Shown one piece after another: positions 40,973-51,597 of a stretch of DNA of 64,000 nt. Under the pieces are notes generated by a model. It did not search any database. It had not been told where the DNA came from and saw nothing but the letters and a program-made list of their open reading frames with translations. The stretch spans positions 260,501 to 324,500 of the forward strand of contig CAJNDS010002244.1 in NCBI GenBank assembly GCA_905221605.1, written 5' to 3'. This stretch comes from Symbiodinium natans (lineage: Eukaryota > Sar > Dinophyceae > Suessiales > Symbiodiniaceae). The position numbers were made by a program, and so were the translations under genes. Every line of letters begins with the position of its first letter. Positions within the stretch are counted from its first letter, which is position 1.

Positions 40973-41061
40973 CCCTAAACCCTAAACCCTAAACCCTAAA
41001 CCCTAAACCCTAAACCCTAAACCCTAAACCCTAAACCCTAAACCCTAAACCCTAAACCCTA
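40973..41061 (-). repeat. Telomeric array, C-type, perfect
   Basis: About twelve perfect units. Confidence 0.96.
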
Positions 41062-41715
41062 ATTCTGAACGGGGTCTAGAAGCTCGCAGATTCACGACTT
41101 GGACGACAAGCCAGACTAGGGGGGTGGGGGCACGATTTCTGTGAGAAGAAAGAAACATGTCTTAGCGCTTGCAACGCCCAAGTCGCATGGCTTTGTCGTA
41201 GACTTCAGGGAGCAGTAGCTGCGGCGGCGCACTTCGTCCGTGTGACTCCGGAACGACCACCGGGAAGAACTTACTCGGATGAACGAAATGGTACGTAGTG
41301 TTCCTCGGCTCGAAGTTCATAGGATGCCAAGTAAGAAACTTTGGAGCAGGGAGATTAACTCTCTACCCCTGAACCGGGTGCAGACACCACTGCATCCCCA
41401 TGACGCAAAGCCAGGAAAGAGGGTGAGGGTTCAGGGCTTAACTCGACTGTTCATCTGTAAGCCCCTCATGTCCAAAAAGGCTTTTGGCTAGTAAGAATAC
41501 CACTTCAAGAGAGCACACGCCCTTTCTCACCTCGCTGGGTGTTTACACTTTCTTGTTAGGGGAAAAAGCCTTGCTAAATAGATTATAAGGGCTGTTTCAC
41601 AAGGGAATAACAAGAGACAAAAGCCATGAACGCAGTGAACACCGGGGGGCATGGCGTAATTCATTCACAAGCCCTCGTAGTATGCTACATTTTAGTAGTT
41701 TCAGCCCGGGTCAGA
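41062..41715. other. Array-free island
   Basis: About 650 bp without telomeric blocks. A plus frame of 70 codons (41,279-41,491) is not recognisable. It may hold decayed gene sequence. Confidence 0.35.
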
Positions 41716-41718
41716 TAA

Positions 41719-41831
41719 GCTAGCCCCAGGCGTAACTTAGGAATAAACAGGGTGCCCTTTTTGGTTCAAAAGGGCTTGTAAGGGAGCCCAAGCCCTAAAA
41801 AAAGGGAATGGGGGCCTCCTCTGGGTCCTAG
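41719..41831. mobile_element. MITE-like element, family D
   Basis: CTAGCCCCAGGCGTAACTTAGG ... GGCCTCCTCTGGGTCCTAG, complete core. Confidence 0.8.
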
Positions 41832-41837
41832 TTACCC

Positions 41838-41935
41838 GAACCCCTAAACCCTAAACCCCCCAAACCCGAAACCCGAAACCCGAAACCCGAAGCCCGAAGC
41901 CCGAAGCCCGAAACCCTAAACCCTAAACCCTAAAC
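41838..41935 (-). repeat. AAACCCG / AAGCCCG variant array
   Basis: Canonical units frame four CCCGAAA units and then three CCCGAAG units. It begins within about 7 bp of the family D element. Confidence 0.92.
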
Positions 41936-42044
41936 GCTTCAAGGCTTGAAGGAGTTGAGTGTCTAGGGGTTGAGGCTATCGGTGGAGGGCTTAGGCTGAG
42001 GGATCGGACAGCCAGTTGCGGGGCGCCAACGCGGTTGGGTTTGG

Positions 42045-42188
42045 GGTTTAGGGTTTAGGGTTTAGGGTTTAGGGTTTAGGGTTTAGGGTTTAGGGTTTAG
42101 GGTTTAGGGTTTAGGGTTTAGGGTTTAGGGTTTAGGGTTTAGGGTTTAGGGTTTAGGGTTTAGGGTTTAGGGTTTAGGGCCTAAACTG
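42045..42188 (+). repeat. Telomeric array, G-type, about 19 units, ending in a convergent junction
   Basis: A long perfect array that ends GTTTAGGGCCTAAAC, a compact fusion-type palindrome, then continues as degenerate C-type words. Confidence 0.96.
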
Positions 42189-42199
42189 AAACCCTGAAC

Positions 42200-43060
42200 C
42201 CCAGCTTCATAGGCCAAATAAATGGGAACCCTGTCCCCACCCCTTAACAAGACTCAAGAGCGGGCCCTCCTGGGGCTTCGTGTCAAACAGTTTTTCGCGT
42301 CGCGGCCTGAAGGGCCTAGCAACTTCCCCACACTGTGCTAACGTTAGGGTGTAGTAGGGGAGATTCTCTTTATCAAGTAAACGAGTTTGTTGAATGGGTT
42401 TAGGGTTTAGGGAGTAGCTCAGGGATTTACATCCTTAAGTTATGATACTTAACAAAAACCTGGCCCTTGTCACCAAAAGGCCCCCTCATCATAAACCCTG
42501 AATCATGTCATGATGGCCGAACGTGACCCAGGCTCTGCTCCTCTAAAGGCGTGCCCGCGCGGGAGGATAAAGTTTCCACCATCCCTGCCGTGCCTTAAGA
42601 ACAGCGAGTTGGGCTTCTTGCGTCTCACTACCAACCCAGAGACTCCAATACTCTGTATTTAAGGACTCTTCCTTAAATTGTTGACACCCTCAACGATACT
42701 GCCCCTGATCTATCTTGGATGCAAGCACTACAACTTAAGCAACAAGCTACAAGGATAGCCGAAGCCCTTAGCATAGTAAGGGGGGGGTCCTCCCTGTTCC
42801 ACAATATATCGGCGCCAGGCTGGGTGTGAAGTGCAAGCGAGGTGCAACAGATCGGATGCGCCCAAATGTCCACGTAGTCCTGCTGTTGAGACAGGCTAAC
42901 CGACAACCCCTTTTTAATCCGGAGCTCTCTTGAACCCAAAGCCCTAAACTTTGGACTACAGTGGAACAGAACCACCGCAAGGAGCTTGTCAGAGCCATAT
43001 CCTTGTATCACTGCGTCCTAAACTTAACCCAAAAACCTGGCTTAGGATTTAAGAAAGAAC
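42200..43060. other. Array-poor island
   Basis: About 860 bp with a two-unit G block near 42,397-42,412 and a family A left-end-like sequence (AGAGACTCCAATACTCTGTA) near 42,640. A minus frame of 112 codons (42,673-43,011) overlaps another open frame and has no recognised domain. Confidence 0.4.
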
Positions 43061-43321
43061 CCTAAAGGCCCTAAACCCTAAACCCAAAACCCTAAACCCT
43101 AAACCGAGATGGGCCAAGCACACTGTTGAACGACATGGGGGCCAAACGAAGCACAGAGATTCGCCGCTGGCCGTTGATGAGCATCCACGTAACAACTTAC
43201 CTCACTAGACGGCGCATATATCATTATGCTGCTTCTCCATGCTATCATAGACTCTCTCAGCCCCACATTCTGGGATGAGAGTGTGAGGATTAAGCCCGCA
43301 GGTTTGAGCTATAGCCTCCAT

Positions 43322-43352
43322 AACCCTAAACCCTAAACCCTAAACCCTAAGC
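43322..43352 (-). repeat. Telomeric array, C-type
   Basis: Four units. Further blocks lie at 43,463-43,490 (G-type) and 43,567-43,650 (C-type, degenerate). Confidence 0.92.
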
Positions 43353-43764
43353 CTGCAAGTTGGAGCCTTCTCCAAAGTCATCTGCGATCCGTGGAGGACT
43401 GAGGCCATGTGCGAGTGCAGCACGTTGTAGGGAGCCAACTGAATGCCTGGCAATATCGGTTTGGGGTTTAGGGGTTTAGGGTTTAGGGTTCCAGGAGAAT
43501 GGGGCATGGACCCAGCGAAAACCCTCCAAAATTCATGGTTCCATACAAGCTGGACGAACTGAACGTAACGCTAAACCCTAAACCCTAAACCCTTAACCCT
43601 TAACCCTAAACCCAAAACCCAAAAACCCTAAACCTTAAACCCTAGCACCAATCACCATACGGGCCAGTTTCACACAAAGCTCCAAGATTGAACCCTACAA
43701 GCATGTTCAAGCATGTTTGAGGGCTTCCGGATTCACGGACTGCATCGTGGATCCAATCGTTCCG

Positions 43765-43882
43765 GTTCAAGGGGGTGGGGGTAGGAAACCCAAGGTTCCT
43801 GAATACTCCCCACTACTCCTGAAGGTTTCCCAGGTACACCTATCCCCCATGACACCCCCCCCCCCCCTTCAGGACCCTATGA
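43765..43882. mobile_element. Family P element
   Basis: GGGGTAGGAAACCCAAGGTTCC, CTCCCCACTACTCCTGAAGG, CACCTATCCCCC, a 14-nt poly-C and TTCAGGACCCTATGA. This copy has no telomeric insertion at the place where the 31.4-kb copy is interrupted. Confidence 0.65.
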
Positions 43883-43891
43883 AATAATCCT

Positions 43892-44075
43892 AAACCCTAA
43901 ACCCTAAACCCTAAACCCTAAACTCAGTCGGAAGGCTGAGTCGCAGTTTGCAGCTGTCAGGAGCAGGGACCCAGATGTCCCTAAACCATAATCCTAAACC
44001 CTAAACACTAAACCCTAAACCCCTAACCCTAAACCCTAAACCCTGAACCCTAAATCCTAAACCCTGAATCCTACA
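43892..44075 (-). repeat. C-type blocks, partly degenerate
   Basis: Four clean units (43,892-43,923) and a degenerate run (43,980-44,072). Confidence 0.9.
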
Positions 44076-44142
44076 GTTAGCAAGAAAACCTTGGGCGCAG
44101 TCGCAAGGTGGGCCGAGAAATGGCGCTCAGCAGCGAGCGTTC

Positions 44143-44177
44143 GGTTTTTTTTTTTTTTTTTTGGGGGGGGGGGGGGG
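44143..44177. repeat. Poly-T then poly-G tract
   Basis: About 18 T followed by about 15 G and GTTC. Confidence 0.93.
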
Positions 44178-44209
44178 TTCAGACTCCTGCTTCTACCGAT
44201 GCTCGGCTC

Positions 44210-44316
44210 CGGGGTTTAGGGTTTAGGGTTTAGGGTTTAGGGTTTAGGGTTTAGGGTTTAGCATTTAGGGGGTTTAGGGTTTAGGGTTTGGGGTTTAGGG
44301 TTTGGGGTTTAGGGGT
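44210..44316 (+). repeat. Telomeric array, G-type
   Basis: Seven canonical units then TTTGGGG-mixed units. Scattered G-type units continue to about 44,585. Confidence 0.93.
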
Positions 44317-44799
44317 TATCTGCATCAGCCCTTCTCGCACCTCGCGTGTCACCGGTGATGATGGGTGGAATGTGACCTGCGCAGGGTTCACAGCGAAGAA
44401 GGAAGCAGGACCCCTCGGTGCCTAGATTCGTTTTCACACTGGGGGCTTGGACTTCTAGGGGCTTATAAGACTTTGGGGTTTAGGGGTTTTAGGGTTTAGG
44501 GTTTAGGGGGCTTCTAAGAGTTTTGGGTTTAGGGGTTTTAGGGTTTAGGGTTGCAAGGATTTATATGGGTTTAGGATTTAGGCTTCATCGGGTGCACATC
44601 CTGCAATTGGGAGCAGGCCAAGCGGCAGTACACGTAGGCAGATGTATCGACGCAGTTCTCCATCTTATAGCAGTGCGCGGCCACATGTACCTCACTTAAA
44701 AGGAGCCCTAAACCCTAAACCCTAAACCCCTGAACCCTAAACCCCTAGACCCCTAAACTATGTCCCGACCTGTACAGGGTTTAGGGTTTAGGGCTGTAC

Positions 44800-45200
44800 A
44801 CAAGCTGCAGCGACTGTCAGTATTCAAAAAAGATAGGTTTCCAACAATCAGTCCCTTGTGGGGGTACCTACCTTCTATCTACGGTGCCTGTCAGATCAAC
44901 CCCTTCCGAAAAACAGAAATACAAAGGTGCTAGCCCGGACTGCTGCCCATCTTGTGCCATGAAACGTTGACCTTCTCGCAGTTGTGCGTGGTGCAAATGG
45001 TGGAAACACCACCGAGAATCCTCGGCTGAGCAACAAAGCAACAAAGCGGACAGTGCCGCCACCGATGCCTGCAACCACGTTTAGACACTTGCCCAAAGCC
45101 CAATAAGCAACATGCCGCTCTAATTCAGAACAAGTATCCCTAGACGGTTTAAGGCATTCGGCTCTCTGATGCAATGAAACTGTGCGCTTCACAGCAGCTC
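44800..45200. other. Array-free island with a minus-strand frame
   Basis: A minus frame of 109 codons (44,896-45,225) has protein-like composition in its first 50 residues (RTVSLHQRAECLKPSRDTCS..). It starts next to telomeric words and ends without a recognised domain. A gene piece is possible. Confidence 0.3.
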
Positions 45201-45229
45201 GTAACCCTAAACCCTTGACCACCAAGCAC

Positions 45230-45330
45230 CACTCACTAGCGCAACCAACACAGGAACCTGAACCCCTAAACCCTGAACCCTAAAACCCTAAGCCCTAAAA
45301 TCCTAAGCCCTAAACCCTTTTCCTAAGCCC
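45230..45330 (-). repeat. Degenerate CCCTAAG / CCCTAAA block
   Basis: Duplicated TCCTAAGCCCTAAACCCTTT words at 45,299 and 45,321. Confidence 0.8.
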
Positions 45331-45689
45331 TAAACCCTTTTTTCCTTTACCGGAAGCCCCAAAATGAGTGACCCAGATACGCGGCATGCGCGGCCCTCAC
45401 TTTTTGGGCGTTTCCTCGGGGTTCGAGTTCCACGAACCCCCGCCAGTCTGATCCTATTGATGCTCATATGAGTAGGGATCCCTGCAAGGTAGCCCCTTCT
45501 TAGTCCCTCAATACGAAGTCCGGATCGAACAGAACTTGCGTGAGTGGTGTATGGCGTTTTAGACGCGTGACGGCTTTTGGAAACCCCAAGCCCTAAACCC
45601 TCATCACACCCTAAACCCTTAGGTGCCCACAGCAAGAACGAGACTGACGCGTCCGGGAAAGACCCCGAAATCGCAAGAGCCCCTACGCC

Positions 45690-45775
45690 CTAAACCCTAA
45701 ACCCTAAACCCTAAACCCTAAACCCTAAACTCTAAACTCTAAACCCTAAACCCTAAACCCTAAACCCTAAACCCT
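45690..45775 (-). repeat. Telomeric array, C-type
   Basis: About twelve units with two CTCTAAA. Confidence 0.94.
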
Positions 45776-45889
45776 GACCAGGGCGCATGGTGGTCCCTTC
45801 GCAGCCCGAGATGAGGCAGTAGCGAAGCCGTGCCGTAACGTAGATGGTGCTGTCTTTGCAGTCGGTGATGTTGAGGTATTCGATCCTAA

Positions 45890-46012
45890 GGGGCCAAACC
45901 CTAAGGATCCATGTACCTATATAGTATAAGGGTTTAGGGTTCAGGGCTTGGGGTTTAGGGCTTAGGGTTCATGGCTTAGGGTTTAGGGTTTAGGGTTCAG
46001 GGCTTAGGGTAA
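45890..46012. other. Half of a family L element truncated by a G-type block
   Basis: CCCTAAGGATCCATGTACCT ATATAGTATA matches one arm of the 26.66-kb palindrome, then changes without a gap into a degenerate G-type array (about 45,930-46,012). Confidence 0.65.
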
Positions 46013-46535
46013 GTGCTGTACCCTTGATTTCGCTTGAGCTACACGCCCCTGATCTCTGGTCAGTAGCATAGTAGGGTGAGCCTGAAAACAACCTACAGGC
46101 GTGAGGGAAAACAAACCACCCCCCCACCCAAAGGGCTCGGTTTCTGCAAGATGGTTCAGGTTAGAGGGCACTGAGGTAGGGTTTAGGGTTTAGGGTACAG
46201 AGTGGATTCAGTAGATCATGTCACAACATGGCTCATACAAGATTTAAGGGTGACAGCGTGAAAGCATCATAAGGACCTTGAAGGACTCAATGAATAGCAC
46301 TTTGACCAGATCTTCCCTTTGTTGAAAATGATTTGGGGCTTGATGTGCCGAATTACAGTGCCACTTATAATTGGTGACTTCTCTAATTGTGGACCCTTTT
46401 TGTTTCTGTGTGTGTGTGTGTGACTTTTTTTTGGGGGGGGTCCTTATGTTAAGGCAGGCGGCCCCTCTTCTTCATGGTACTCCAAAAGGGACCGTCATTA
46501 AAAGAACTGACCAATTTCTCATGAAGCTCTAAACA
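46013..46535. other. Island with TG run
   Basis: Only one short G-type block (46,177-46,197). A (GT)8 run and T8G8 tract lie at about 46,408-46,440. No gene was recognised. Confidence 0.45.
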
Positions 46536-46537
46536 TA

Positions 46538-46672
46538 GATCCGAAGTATGAACCCTTAATTTGGGTCCCTTGCTATACAACCCTTATATACACCACACAA
46601 ACAAAGGCCCATACTTCGGATCCTCTGTAAATACCTTTAAACAAGGGAAAGGGACCATACTAAGGGCCCATG
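46538..46672. mobile_element. Dispersed element, family J
   Basis: GATCCGAAGTATGAACCC and GGCCCATACTTCGGATCC form an internal inverted repeat, followed by AAGGGACCATACTAAGGGCCCATG. It abuts the RRM-like fragment. Confidence 0.65.
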
Positions 46673-46681
46673 ATTCCAGCC

Positions 46682-46813
46682 TTTGAAAGTATGTCTCCCT
46701 GGCCTCCGCCCGTGTTTCAAACCTGACTATAACATCTCCCTCGAACGCCAGGGCACTCGGCATTATGAGGCCGGTGAAACCAAACATTCTTGTGAATGTT
46801 GCCTGGGCAGTTT
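46682..46813 (-). pseudogene. Gene fragment, RRM-like segment
   Basis: About 44 minus-strand codons read ...TFTRMFGFTGLIMPSALAF.. then EGDVIVRFETRAEARETYF... The VIVRFETRAEARETY part resembles the RNP1 strand and following helix of an RNA-recognition motif (F.[F/V]V.F.[ST].EEA..A pattern), but RNP2 is not visible. The sequence upstream of the fragment (higher coordinates) is a degenerate G-type telomeric block (about 46,815-46,850). Downstream it runs into the family J element at 46,672. It reads as an isolated exon-sized shard. The RRM call is a pattern judgement and could be wrong. Confidence 0.45.
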
Positions 46814-47000
46814 TGGGTTGAGGGTTTAGGATTAAGGGTCTAGGGTGGCGGTGTGGTGGGGCTCCGTTGTGCACATAGACAGCTGCTGCATGACATCGTT
46901 GCAACTGAAGGGTGGGCGACTGGTGTACTCTCGCACCCATGTCCCCTAATACCCTACTACAACACCTCCAATGGACTCCAACGTCAGTTCAAAATCGCAA

Positions 47001-47112
47001 CTAGACCCAGGAGTAGCCTAGGAATAAACGGGTGCCCTTTTTGGTTGAAAGGGGCTTATAAGGGGACCTAAACCCTAAAAAGAGGGAACAAGGGCTTACT
47101 CTGGGTCCTAGG
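47001..47112. mobile_element. MITE-like element, family D
   Basis: CTAGACCCAGGAGTAGCCTAGG ... GGCTTACTCTGGGTCCTAG: the cleanest copy for a consensus. Confidence 0.85.
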
Positions 47113-47570
47113 CACTCTCAAACCGTGGGGACCAGGATCACAACATGCTGCTTGCTGTCGCGCGTTTTGCTTGATCTGGGTTCAGGGTTTATGATTCAGG
47201 GTTAAGTTCAGGGTTCAGGGTTTTAAAGTTCAGCGTTTTGGGGAAGATCCGTCCTTAGCCACCCTAATTCATCACGGGTATTTTGCTCCCCAGACAAGTG
47301 GCCTCGGTGTTGGCTTTTTGGCTCGCCCCAAGCCCTGACACCCCAAACTCTAAGAACTACTCAAATACCCCTTGGGCATACCCATTTAAAGAAACGAAAT
47401 TAAGGGGTTTGGTAAAAAACCTTCCTTTTCTTCTTCGCTTATCGGTTAAGCATGGTTAAGCGTTATGGGTTTGGGGTATTTTGAATGATTCTGAGATAAC
47501 CCCCCAAATCCTACACCCTAACCCCCAAACCCTAACCCTGAAACACCCCCCACCCCCCCAGCACAGATCC

Positions 47571-47684
47571 CAGAGGGCCTATACCCCTTAATTAATCAAG
47601 GAATATCTCGCAATAGAGGCCTGAATATGATGTAAGGCGCATTTACCTTAATTTAATTCAGGGGGTATGAAGGGCCCCTTTGGG
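47571..47684. mobile_element. Family A2 element
   Basis: CAGAGGGCCTATACCCCTTA ... TATGAAGGGCCCCTTTGGG, interior with AAGGAATATC and GGCGCATTTACCTTAATT. No telomeric unit inside. Confidence 0.6.
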
Positions 47685-47840
47685 CTAGAAGGGTTGTAAG
47701 GGTTGTAAGTACTATCACTTAGGTGATAAGGCGCTCCGTAGAGGTCCTTAGCATAAGGCACATTCCTCAAATTCAGGGTGTATTAAGAACTCTTTGGGTG
47801 AGAAGGGTTGTAAGGACCATCACGTAGGTTCGAAGGGTCG
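47655..47840. repeat. Diverged tandem duplication, about 111 bp period
   Basis: AATTCAGGGGGTATGAAG ... AGAAGGGTTGTAAGG ... ATCACTTAGGT and a second, diverged copy AATTCAGGGTGTATTAAG ... AGAAGGGTTGTAAGG ... ATCACGTAGGT. Confidence 0.7.
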
Positions 47841-47882
47841 TAAGAAGCGCTAGTGTAGCAAGGAAGCCCCTCTTCTTGTGTA

Positions 47883-47998
47883 TAGACCCAGGAATGACTC
47901 CTAGAAATACCAAGGGTGACCCTTCTTGCTTTAGAGGGGGGGTTGTAACAGAACCCAAACCCTAAAAATGGAAATCAGGGCCCACTCTGGGTCCTAGG
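47883..47998. mobile_element. MITE-like element, family D
   Basis: TAGACCCAGGAATGACTCCTAG ... GGCCCACTCTGGGTCCTAGG, complete. Confidence 0.8.
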
Positions 47999-48251
47999 TC
48001 AACATCACAAGATCCGACATCAAGTCCAGGGCACTGATGTTGAGAGTCTTTGCCCGGGGTTCCAGACCATCTTTGGCTACCTCCAACGCAGGGTTGGGGG
48101 TTTATAGGGCTTAGGGCTTAGGATTTAGGGTTTGGGGTTTAGGGTTTGGGGTCTCTGGGGTCCTCCGATTCAGGGCCATAGTTCCGAAGAAACATCCCTG
48201 CAAGACGTGAAACTGGGGGTGTGCCTCGTGGTTTAGGGTTTTGAAAGGGTG

Positions 48252-48332
48252 CTTAGACCCTAAACCCTAAACCCTAAACCCTAAACCCTAAACCCTAAAC
48301 CCTAAACCCTAAACCCTAAACCCTAAACCCTA
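48252..48332 (-). repeat. Telomeric array, C-type, perfect
   Basis: About eleven units. A family C right half (TAACTACTCATGAACCTCCAAG) lies downstream at 48,462-48,483. Confidence 0.95.
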
Positions 48333-48635
48333 AAATGATGCCAGGGGTCTGGAGTGCTTTAGGACGCAGGAGGGTTCTGCTTGATGGTTTCATGGGGCAG
48401 CTATAGGTACTGTAAATATGCTCATAATCCTGCTTAGGGCACATTTTGCAACCCTGCTTCTAACTACTCATGAACCTCCAAGTAAGGCTTGAAGGGACGT
48501 AGGGATTCAAGCTTTAGGGCTTTGGGGTTTACACGGTGCTCTCTGGTATCCGAGCAGAGAGTTCAGGGTTTCAGGCTTCTAGGTGCCCTCTAAACCCTAA
48601 ACTTTCAAAGTTCCAAACCCCAAAGCCCCCCTAAA

Positions 48636-48657
48636 CACTCTCTCTCTCTCTCTCTCA
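48636..48657. repeat. CT microsatellite
   Basis: About nine CT dinucleotides. Confidence 0.9.
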
Positions 48658-48719
48658 CAGGCGCTCAGTCAATGTCAGGCCTGTCGTGGCATCACAGCCA
48701 GCACAAAAGATAGCCCCCC

Positions 48720-48925
48720 TAAACACTAAACCCAAAATCCCAAACCCTGAGCCCTGAACCCTAAACCCTATAAACCTCAAACCCTAAACCCTAAACCCTG
48801 AACCCTGAAACGAAATAAACCCTAAACCCTAAACCCTTTTCCAAGAGACTTCGCCCTAACCCTAAACCCTAAACCCTAAACCCTATAAACCCTAAACCCT
48901 ATAAACCCTAAACCCTTTTCCCTGA
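48720..48925 (-). repeat. Degenerate C-type blocks with CCCTATAAA units
   Basis: Several stretches of CCCTAAA with CCCTATAAA and CCCTTTTCC interruptions. Two copies of ACCCTTTTCC(A/C) occur, near 48,832 and 48,912. Confidence 0.82.
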
Positions 48926-49035
48926 AACGCCTCGCCTCTGTGGTGTAGGCATCTTCGTTCCAGCACAGGAGCTTCTGCCTGGGCTCACGACAGATTGGGA
49001 GCTAACTCTCCCGTCCGGAAGTGCGTCGGGTTGAG

Positions 49036-49225
49036 TAGGGTTCAGGGTTTGGTTTAGGGTTTAGGGTTTAGGGCTTAGGGCTTAGGGCTTAGGGCTTAGG
49101 GCTTAGGGCTTAGGGTTTAGGGTTTAGGGTTTAGGGTTTAGGGTTTAGGGTTTAGGGTTTAGGGTTTAGGGTTTAGGTTTTTAGGGTTTAATTAGTTTAG
49201 TTTAGGGTTTAGGGTTTCGGGTTGA
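49036..49225 (+). repeat. Telomeric array, G-type, with CTTAGGG run
   Basis: Six consecutive CTTAGGG units (about 49,069-49,110) stand between canonical units; about nine canonical units follow, then degenerate ones. Confidence 0.95.
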
Positions 49226-49920
49226 GCGGGGTCGGGATTTTGGGATATGTTGGGCTTAGGGTGTAGAGTTTAGGGGTTCTTTGTGCGCAAGCAGCGAAGT
49301 GTACCAAGAGTTTAGGGTTTGGGGTTCAGTAGGGTCGGTCGCCTGGTCTCATGCCACACGACAGGGATGCAAGCGCATCCAACACAGAAAAACACAGAGT
49401 TCCCTGTCAGCCGAAGCTTCATGTGCTTCTGAAGATATGTGCTATCTCTAAGCCCTCAACCCTTCACCCTCAACCCTAAGCCCAAACTTCTCTGTGTCCT
49501 TCGCCAGGGTCCCTCTTAGGGAGAAGTGTCCCCTCCCTTTGTCTCGCCGAGTTGTGGATGACAGCCAGCCTAGAATGTCAAAACAAGGACTGCACCCTCA
49601 ACCCAAGGAGCCCAACACTATTTGAAGAACAGATGCCGGAATTCGTGATCAGGGTCCCACTCCAAGGTAAGAAATATTGAAAAACTCATACTTAATTACA
49701 TGTAATAAATGAATAAAAATGAATATACATATATACATATATATAAACAGACCTGTATTCAGCACAAGGAACCCCAGACATGCATGTATGTATGTATGTA
49801 TGTATGTATACACCTGAATATAGAATAAAGGTGCCTATTTGGTAAGGTACGTTCATCTTGATAAGAACGGACGTTGGAGGCCCCGGGGTCCTGCAATTCG
49901 GCTTTGCTTCTAGCAGCCTG
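49226..49920. other. Array-poor island with GTAT microsatellite
   Basis: About 690 bp with TA-rich sequence at 49,690-49,745 and a (GTAT)6 run at about 49,783-49,810. No gene was recognised. Confidence 0.5.
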
Positions 49921-49982
49921 TTTAGGGTTTAGGGCGTACATGGAGCTTAAGGTTCAGGATGCTGCGTACCTTCTTTGTACCC

Positions 49983-50033
49983 CAAACCCTAAACCCTAAA
50001 CCCTAAACCCTAAACCCTAAACCCTAAACCCTA
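49983..50033 (-). repeat. Telomeric array, C-type
   Basis: Seven units. Confidence 0.93.
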
Positions 50034-50377
50034 AATATACAAAGGTTTGTCATAGGTACTCTAGGGATCCACGACAATGTCTAAGCCCTGTCTCGTCAGG
50101 CGTCGTGTTCTATGCGAAATACTTTGCAAACCCAAAAGCCCAATACCCTTTCATCACGGAATATACCTTGAACTATACAGGGCGCGATCTAAGGCATTTT
50201 CCTAAACACCAAACCCCAAGCCCTGATTAAACCCTAAACCCTAAGCCCCGAAACACTAAACCCTAAACCCTAAACCTTAATTAAGGCTCATTGGGTACCC
50301 TTCCCAGCTGCACAGCTTTCCGTAGCTCCGCTGCCGGCATGGATGGCCTCGACTGTCGTTTCAGGTTGGTTTAGGGT

Positions 50378-50436
50378 TTAGGGTTTAGGGTTTAGGGTTT
50401 AGGGTTTAGGGTTTAGGGTTTAGGGTTTAGGGTTTA
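50378..50436 (+). repeat. Telomeric array, G-type, abutting a family H element
   Basis: Eight units run through TTTAATTAGAACAGGG into a family H element (50,434-50,497). Confidence 0.93.
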
Positions 50437-50769
50437 ATTAGAACAGGGTTTTGGGGGGGTTCTTATAGTAGTATAAAGGGACGTAACTATTCCGACTCCT
50501 AAAGAAACCCAAAGAGCCCTTAAAACCCCTGCCTTATATACGGAATCGGGTTCAGGGCTTACCAGACTACGTAGAAGGATCCCTATAACCCTAAACCCTA
50601 AACCCTAAACCCTAAACGGAAAATAAACCCCTAAGCCCCAGGCCTTGCAAGAAGAGGCTCGACCAGACCCCTATTTCTCTAGCAGCCTTGGCTGAACATG
50701 ATGTTTCTGCACCCCGAACCCGAAACCCGAAACCCGAAACCCTAAACCCTAAACCCCAAAACCCAGCAA

Positions 50770-51130
50770 CAGCCCATCTAGAGCTTAGGGTTTGGGGGTG
50801 GAGCTCGGGCAAGAAGACAAATGAGACCTACTTGTGGGACCCCAAGTTCAAGTAAGACCTGCTTCAGATCATGGGGAGCTGCGGCACAGGCCCAGCGCCT
50901 CTGTGGAACTTCAGGGCTTCGGCTTTTGTTCGAGCGGACCCACTCGCTCTCCTTAGAACCAAAACAACAAGAACATGTCTCCCACAAACCAACGCCCAAA
51001 CCCCAAACCCAAAACCCAAAGCCCAAAGCCCAAACCCAAAACCCTCCCTGGGGGCACAAGAGCAAACCAACCCGAAGGACCCTGATAACCATGACTGCAA
51101 CAACACGACTCCCTTAGGGCCTTAGGTTGC
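50770..51130. other. Island with AAACCCA / AAAGCCC repeats
   Basis: Between 50,990 and 51,045 a decayed run of AAACCCA, AAAGCCC and AAACCCC heptamers produces open frames on four frames at once. These frames (up to 104 codons) are artefacts of the repeat. Confidence 0.55.
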
Positions 51131-51352
51131 ACACCCCCTACACCCTAAACCCTAAACCCCAAACCCTAAACCCTAAACTCTCAACCCTAAGCCCTAAGGA
51201 GACTGCCTTGAAGCGAGATCCGGTACAGCCTCGGAGAGGCGGAACCTCGGGGTGACTTGGGGAGATCTTTGTGGGACCCGAAGCTATGGGCTCTTCATTT
51301 GGGTCCCTTGCTTAGGGTTTAGGGTCTAAGACTATAGACTTCAGGGACTTCT

Positions 51353-51363
51353 CGCCTAGAATG
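51353..51363. repeat. 11-bp direct repeat, left (candidate target-site duplication)
   Basis: CGCCTAGAATG directly precedes the left terminal inverted repeat and recurs directly after the right one at 53,547-53,557. Confidence 0.8.
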
Positions 51364-51439
51364 GGCGGAGGTGTTTTTTTTTTCCTAACGTTGGCCCTGG
51401 CTCGTGGTCCTTGCTAACGTTGGCCAAGCAATTCCTGGC

Positions 51440-51597
51440 TCTAAATGCTATGAAATGCAGCATTTCCGGGTGCTTGTAGGCCCTAAACGCCTAAAAACAC
51501 AGCATTTCTGCGTGTTACAAAGGTTGAAATGCTGTAGATTGCAGCATTGCACCTGCTTGCAGGCTCTAAATGATGAAAAACACAACATTTTTATGCT
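51440..51597. repeat. Degenerate tandem repeat in the composite element
   Basis: Three diverged copies built on AAATGC(T/A)G ... CAGCATTTC ... TGCTTGTAGGC(C/T)CTAAA, spacing 40-65 bp. Confidence 0.65.

Noticed and set aside
50778-51125. Four overlapping open frames of 80-104 codons
   Set aside because: They arise from AAACCCA/AAAGCCC repeats that lack stops, a decayed telomeric array.
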